A DNA stretch of 20,430 nucleotides from Triparma columacea (taxonomy: Eukaryota > Sar > Bolidophyceae > Parmales > Triparmaceae): NCBI GenBank assembly GCA_030267965.1, contig BRYA01000282.1:1-20430 (forward strand), read 5' to 3'. The notes under the pieces were generated by a model that was not told where the DNA came from, made no database searches, and saw only the letters and a list, made by a program, of their open reading frames with translations. Below, in pieces: positions 16,284 through 20,430 of the stretch. Within the stretch, counting starts at the first letter, position 1. Each line of letters opens with the position of its first letter. The translations under genes and the position numbers were made by a program.

Positions 16284-17471
16284 ATGGAATCACGATCAGA
16301 GGAACGATCGTCACACAATTCATCAGAGACCACAAATGTGCCAGTACGTGGATGGGACGATTTGACAGAAGGTCAGGACTTTTGCTTGTACTGGGCTTAT
16401 GAGCAAGACTGGGATCGCATCAAGGGGTATGCCAAGGAACATGGTCCTGAGGTTTTGTTAGGAATTGATTCAGATAAGAATTCGATTTTTTCAGTCCTCA
16501 CAATCGCCTCTCTTCACCAAAATGTTGAGACGATCAAGCTTACCTTGGAGGCCGGCTTCAACAACAAGGAAGCCATGTACTCGGCCGCAATCATATCAAT
16601 GAAGAATAGTGACAATTCAACAATCTTGAGATTGCTCTTAGCACACGGACTTGACCCTAATATGGACCCACGAAACGAAGGGGTGGTGGAAGACTTTACC
16701 AACCTTTTGTTGAAAACTACTGAAAAGGGACACATTGATCAGGCCATAGCACTTCTCGATCATGGAGCAAATGTGAACAAGACAGTGGTTGACCCAAATG
16801 GAGTTGTTCATTCACCACTTTCTTATACTTTCAGTCGTGGAACACACGACTTATGTAGGCTATTTCTCACGCGCGGTGCTATCCCAACCACCAACGACGT
16901 GTATATTGTGTTTTATCATTGCCTCCAACCAGCGTGCAAAGGAGAACACCCTATTCTTAGTAGAGATGTCGCAATAAAGATGTTCACAACATTTCTTCAT
17001 CTCGGAAAGCCCGATTCCGACGTAGTTCGAGACAAGTCCGATTTAGTCTCTCCTTCTTATCGCGATCCTACAATCACCAACATCACGAAACATTACCTTC
17101 AAGGCCGTCCCTTCTGCTGCTTTGTTTGCGAAGCTCTAACTGCCAAGGAGGTGGGGCGTGACAAGCTCCTAATGTGTCCCTGTCGCACTGTCGCTTACTG
17201 CTCTCGGGAGTGTCAGGTCAAGCACTGGAGGGAACACAAGGTGCAATGCACGGGACCACTGAACGAAAGGGGGGAGAGTGAGGCAATGGTCAAGAAAAGA
17301 TCCAAGACAGGGAAGGGAGCGGCGGCGGGAGGAGCGGATGTGGGAGCAGCGGAAGGTGCAGTTGCGACGGGGGGAGGAGCGGATGTGGGAGTAGCGGAAG
17401 GAGCAGGTGCGACGGGGAAGAATGGCAAGAAGGGCAAGAAGGGGAAGAAGGGTAGGGGTAAGAAGAAGTGA
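16284..17471 (+). CDS. Ankyrin-repeat protein with MYND zinc finger
   Basis: Single exon, 395 residues. Residues about 30-230 contain helical ankyrin-like repeats (ETIKLTLEAGFNNKEAMYSA, ILRLLLAHGLDPNMD, AIALLDHGANVNKT, DLCRLFLTRGAIPTT). Residues 279-322 form a MYND zinc finger: C279/C282, C298/C300, YC306, C310, H314, H318 and C322, with YCSRECQVKHWREH. The first Cys pair of the second half is spaced CPC rather than the usual CxxC. The tail (about 330-395) is low complexity: GADVGAAEGA-type repeats followed by a Lys/Gly-rich end. MYND fingers bind Pro-rich peptides, so a scaffold or regulatory role is likely but the partner is unknown. The start at 16284 is supported by conservation of the same ATG context in the duplicated copy. 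Confidence 0.88.
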   Translation: MESRSEERSSHNSSETTNVPVRGWDDLTEGQDFCLYWAYEQDWDRIKGYAKEHGPEVLLGIDSDKNSIFSVLTIASLHQNVETIKLTLEAGFNNKEAMYSAAIISMKNSDNSTILRLLLAHGLDPNMDPRNEGVVEDFTNLLLKTTEKGHIDQAIALLDHGANVNKTVVDPNGVVHSPLSYTFSRGTHDLCRLFLTRGAIPTTNDVYIVFYHCLQPACKGEHPILSRDVAIKMFTTFLHLGKPDSDVVRDKSDLVSPSYRDPTITNITKHYLQGRPFCCFVCEALTAKEVGRDKLLMCPCRTVAYCSRECQVKHWREHKVQCTGPLNERGESEAMVKKRSKTGKGAAAGGADVGAAEGAVATGGGADVGVAEGAGATGKNGKKGKKGKKGRGKKK

Positions 17472-17637
17472 ACGAAACAATACAGTAATATGGCGGCTGT
17501 AAGCAATTTTTCAGAATTCGATGTACATCAAATTGCTTATTATTTAGCGATTAGCGCGAGAATAAACTTGCCCCTAATTCCAACTGGTTCAAAGAGCCTA
17601 GAAGAAACTTTCTGAGGCAAGAGGAACAGAGCACAGA
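17472..17637. other. 3' flank of ankyrin-MYND gene
   Basis: Short AT-rich spacer between the stop codon and the duplicated promoter segment. No gene or clear site seen. Confidence 0.5.
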
Positions 17638-18114
17638 TTTTGGGGTTGGTGTGGTGGCAGTTTTGGTTGACTCAATATTAGCACCTACACGACACTTCTG
17701 CCTAAGTGGAGTAGCTTGAAGGCTTTGTTGATCACTTTCACATCGTAATTTCCCGCTATAAACTTACACTTAGGATAGGTTCGCTCAAAAATGGAATCAC
17801 AATCAGAGGTAAAATCGCCACACAAATCATCAGAGACCACAACAGGGAAGGGGACGAAGGGGGGAGGAGCGGATGTGGGAGCAGCGGAAGGAGCAGGTGC
17901 GACGGGGGGAGTAGCGGATGTGGGAGTAGCGGAAGGAGCAGGGGGGGGTATCTCAGTACCAACAATTTCACTCGACAGGATTTCAGAAGAGGACTGGAAC
18001 TGGCTAAGGAGACTACATGCACAGCACTTTCCTAAGAATTGATTGGGGTGAAGGAGCAGGGGCGACGGGAAGGAAGGGCAAGAAAGGAAGGAAGGGAAAG
18101 GGCAAGAAGAAATG
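17638..18114 (+). pseudogene. Truncated, rearranged copy of the ankyrin-MYND gene
   Basis: 17638-17790 repeats the upstream region of the intact gene. The ATG at 17791 opens an 83-residue frame ending at 18042: the first 17 residues copy the intact N-terminus (MESQSEVKSPHKSSETT), then the frame jumps to the GADVGAAEGA low-complexity tail. The ankyrin repeats and MYND finger are missing. About 100 nt (17946-18045) that do not occur in the intact gene encode ISEEDWNWLRRLHAQHF and a stop. Afterwards, out of frame, comes the remaining tail (GEGAGATG plus Lys/Gly-rich end, TGA at 18112-18114). It looks like a duplicate that lost its middle by recombination within repeats and gained a piece from another paralogue. 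It could still be expressed from the copied promoter as a short protein. Confidence 0.78.
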
Positions 18115-18300
18115 AGGAATGGAATTAAACAGAGTGTAAATTGAAATACTCTAGTAAGCAAAAGTCCTGTAACTTTCCTTTTAAAAGATAATCGTCCCTA
18201 AACCCCCCCCCCCCTTTTTACTCATCGCCTCAACCCCCCTCCCCCTCTCATTCTCAAATCAATGAATTCTCAACTCAACGTTCCTCCCTGCCCTTTGTCT
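18115..18300. other. Spacer between pseudogene and HIS1 3' duplication
   Basis: Contains a run of about 13 C (near 18202-18214) and pyrimidine-rich sequence. No gene seen. Confidence 0.5.
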
Positions 18301-18470
18301 TACATTCTTGAGTTGCTGATAGTAAAGAGTAGTATATCCTTCGCCCCCGCTTTCATAAGTTCGTCCATTTTAACGCTCGCGTCACTTCTCTTAACCAGCT
18401 TACTAACCGCTTCCATACCCTCCTCGCTAAGCTTCGTGACTGTTGGAGAGGTCTTACCGGGGGTTTATGG
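18301..18470 (-). pseudogene. Tandem duplicate of the HIS1 3' end
   Basis: A direct copy of 18482-18650, offset by 181 bp, covering the last ~55 codons (TPGKTSPTVTKLSEEG through ISNSRM). It has a TAA-type stop instead of TAG, one inserted base next to the CCCCCGG run, and a cluster of changes giving EAVSKL where the real gene has YAVSAL. No start or splice acceptor precedes it, so it is read as a dead gene fragment; use as an alternative 3' end is unlikely but not excluded. Confidence 0.85.
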
Positions 18471-18480
18471 AAGTGCCTCC

Positions 18481-19704
18481 CTACATTCTTGAGTTGCTGA
18501 TAGTAAAGAGTAGTATATCCTTCGCCCCCGCTTTCATAAGTTCGTCCATTTTAACGCTCGCGTCACTTCTCTTAACCAGCGCACTAACCGCGTACATGCC
18601 CTCCTCGCTAAGCTTCGTGACTGTCGGAGAGGTCTTACCGGGGGTTATGGTTGTGCAGAAGGGGAGGGAGGCGGAGGATACGTTGTAGGATATCATCATG
18701 AATTTCGTGGCCGTTATGTAGCCCTCGATCCTCTTCTTGATAAGGTTGATGATGTCCTTGTGTTTTGAGTTTGGGTTTGATATGAGTATAGCCTCGCTTT
18801 GCATGACCTCTGCGATGACCTCGAGGCCGGCGGCCTTCATTGTGGTGCCGGTCTCGACGAGGTCGACGACGGCGTCGGCGAGACCGAGGCCGCAGGCGGC
18901 CTCGACGGAACCGGACACGTAACGGACGAGAGTGCTGGAACCGGTGGAGGCGTCTACGTCGGAGAAAAATTTGGAGGCGAGGAGGGGGAAACTAAAGAGG
19001 TGTGATAAGGGTTAGGGGTGGGAGTCTATTGAAACGTTACACACACACACTTCCACACACATTCCACACACTCCCCCACCCAAATTCCCTAACCCTTAAA
19101 CCCTCCTTAAACTCTGCTTCCTTCTTTTGTCCTTCGTTCATCTTACCTCGTACATATCCTTCCACCCTGTACATCCTCTTTCCCTTTCCATCCTTTCTCC
19201 ACCGGAGCTTGTAAACAAAGCTTACATTTCCCGAACCCTAGCATCATTTCCTCTTCGACGGTAACGCCTGATTCAGCGACGCAGTCTTGACCGGTTATAC
19301 CCATGTCCACGTCACCGAGACCTACGTAGTTTGAGATGTCGGAGGCGGGGAGGAATACTAGGGTTATTGGAAGATCTTTACATACTGGGGGGGGGGGAGG
19401 GGGGGGTTTAGGGTGTGATTGAGAGAGGGTTGTGTTTTCAAAGTTTTTAACATTTCCTTCGGTACCCCTAACCCTCTCCTTAAATCTTCACTCTCTCTTT
19501 GTTCCGCGTTTTCGCACTCCCCTATCTCTCTTCCCTTTGCTCCTTCTCCTCCCCCTTCCTCCCATCTCTCTCAAACTCACCGGCGACGTCTAACCTTGCT
19601 TCCCTCCTATACTCTAGCCCAGCACCCTCGAGGACCTTGGAACACTTATCGTATAAACGACCTTTTTTAGGAATCGCTAGCCTGAAGGGTGGTAATGTTG
19701 ACAT
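18481..19704 (-). CDS. HIS1: ATP phosphoribosyltransferase (histidine biosynthesis, first step)
   Basis: Exons on the minus strand 19704-19581, 19384-19147 and 18991-18481; 290 residues, close to the ~297 of the fungal enzyme. It joins ATP and phosphoribosyl pyrophosphate to make phosphoribosyl-ATP, the committed and usually feedback-inhibited step of histidine synthesis. Hallmarks: RLAIPKKGRLYDK at the N-terminus, ITLVFLPASDIS, VDMGITGQDCVAESGV (the PRPP-binding region), LGFGKCKLCLQAPV, then SGSVEAACGLGLADAVVDLV and a C-terminal regulatory-type domain ending DILLFTISNSRM. The sequence pattern follows the long, HIS1-like form. The ATG at 19704 gives the family's normal start. Introns (196 and 155 nt) are in phases 1 and 2; the first ends in a C-run before CAG. 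No targeting presequence is visible. The 3' end is duplicated downstream. Confidence 0.95.
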
Positions 19705-19883
19705 GGTGGTGGGTTGAGGTGAATGAGATTTGTTGGGGTGGGTGTTTTGTGAGGGTGGGAGGAGATGCTGTTGTTAAAGTTGAATGGAGACAGGAGAGAG
19801 TTGAAGCCTGAGCGGAGCGTGATGTTTGGTGATTGTGTGTGTGTTAGCAGAGAGTTGAGGGAAGTGTTGAAAGTTGATATTGA

Positions 19884-19950
19884 GAGACGTGTTGAGAGCT
19901 TGTTCAGAGACGTGTTGAGAGACTTGTTGAGAGACGTGTTGACAGAGTGT
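19884..19950. repeat. 24-nt tandem repeat, about three copies
   Basis: Units built on GAGACGTGTTGAGAG begin near 19884, 19907 and 19931. Located upstream of HIS1. Confidence 0.8.
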
Positions 19951-20290
19951 TGACATAGCGTTTACTTTGTATATATCCTCTTGTTCTCCAGTTGTTAACC
20001 ATCCAAGTCCCGAGTTGGCAGTCAAATGTCCAGTCAATTCCTCTTTTTGTATTCATATATTATCATAGAGTACATCATTACCTCTCTAAAGCTATATAAG
20101 TTGAGTTGATGTAGATAAGATGTAATAATGATAGTATAATGAGTGTATATTTAAAGATGTGAGGAGGAGCTTGCAATTGCTCCGCAGGTCAACACCTCAA
20201 ATAACTAGTCATGGGAATGCGCTAGAGCGGATTTAAGCCTATATGTACGATGCCACTAACTATTCTGAACTATAGGTATCAGTGTGTATA

Positions 20291-20320
20291 TTACAATTTA
20301 TGAACTTACAATTTATGAAC
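20291..20320. repeat. 15-nt perfect direct repeat (two copies)
   Basis: TTACAATTTATGAAC occurs at 20291-20305 and immediately again at 20306-20320. Confidence 0.9.
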
Positions 20321-20363
20321 TTAAAATGTGGAATGGAGCCGAGGAGCCGAAAAGGGAGAATAA

Positions 20364-20413
20364 GACAAATGTGGAACTTTTGAGGCTCCCCGGGACAAAT
20401 GTGGAACTTTTGA
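20364..20413. repeat. Spaced 20-nt direct repeat at window edge
   Basis: GACAAATGTGGAACTTTTGA occurs at 20364-20383 and 20394-20413, a 30-nt period. It may be the start of a longer array beyond the window. Confidence 0.85.
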
Positions 20414-20430
20414 AGAAAAGTGCTATATGA

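Larger units (their letters stand above)
19705..20430. other. AT-rich intergenic region upstream of HIS1
   Basis: No gene supported. It should contain the HIS1 promoter and 5' UTR (19705-19880). It carries a 24-nt repeat (19884-19950), a 15-nt direct repeat (20291-20320) and a spaced 20-nt direct repeat at the right edge. Chance open frames cross the 24-nt repeat on both strands. Confidence 0.55.

Noticed and set aside
19765..20037. Frames across 19765-20037 on both strands
   Set aside because: They are produced by the 24-nt repeat; no family resemblance or splice context.

Overview
This window is nuclear DNA of a eukaryote, most likely a photosynthetic stramenopile; an alga of the Parmales/Bolidophyceae type is my best guess (inference). 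The evidence is: many short GT-AG introns with CTAAC-like branch sites; an intron-bearing U6 snRNA gene; a nucleus-encoded ABC1 kinase whose N-terminus looks like a heterokont plastid-targeting presequence (signal peptide followed by Phe); a fungal-type ATP phosphoribosyltransferase; and several repeat-protein families (DUF285/BspA, LRR_5, ankyrin-MYND) that are expanded in such algae.

Layout. 1-3248 (+): 3' part of a DUF285 surface-type protein gene built from near-identical exon-intron units. 3621-5193 (+): SEC62, four exons. 5491-7392 (-): single-exon LRR_5 protein with 16 almost identical 23-residue repeats. 7393-8326: AT-rich spacer. 8327-8573 (-): U6 snRNA interrupted by two apparent spliceosomal introns. 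8784-11158 (+): ABC1/UbiB-like kinase, five exons, divergent from U6. 11299-14745 (-): five-exon gene that I read as a fusion of a polytopic membrane region with a C-terminal sterol desaturase. 14980-16101 (-): second LRR_5-like protein, divergent from 16284-17471 (+), an ankyrin-MYND protein. 17638-18114: rearranged partial copy of that ankyrin-MYND gene including its promoter. 18481-19704 (-): HIS1/hisG, with its 3' end duplicated in tandem just downstream. 19705-20430: AT-rich spacer with short tandem repeats.

The genes do not form one pathway. SEC62 (ER translocation), HIS1 (histidine synthesis), the ABC1 kinase (plastid quinone or lipid metabolism) and the desaturase fusion (sterol or lipid modification) are housekeeping-type. 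The DUF285, LRR_5 and ankyrin-MYND genes are repeat-driven, fast-evolving families. The two strongest observations are the U6 gene, where joining exons across two introns rebuilds both the 5' stem-loop and the catalytic internal stem-loop, and the DUF285 gene, where 75-nt symmetric exons carry variable codons while the 162-nt introns between them are almost invariant.
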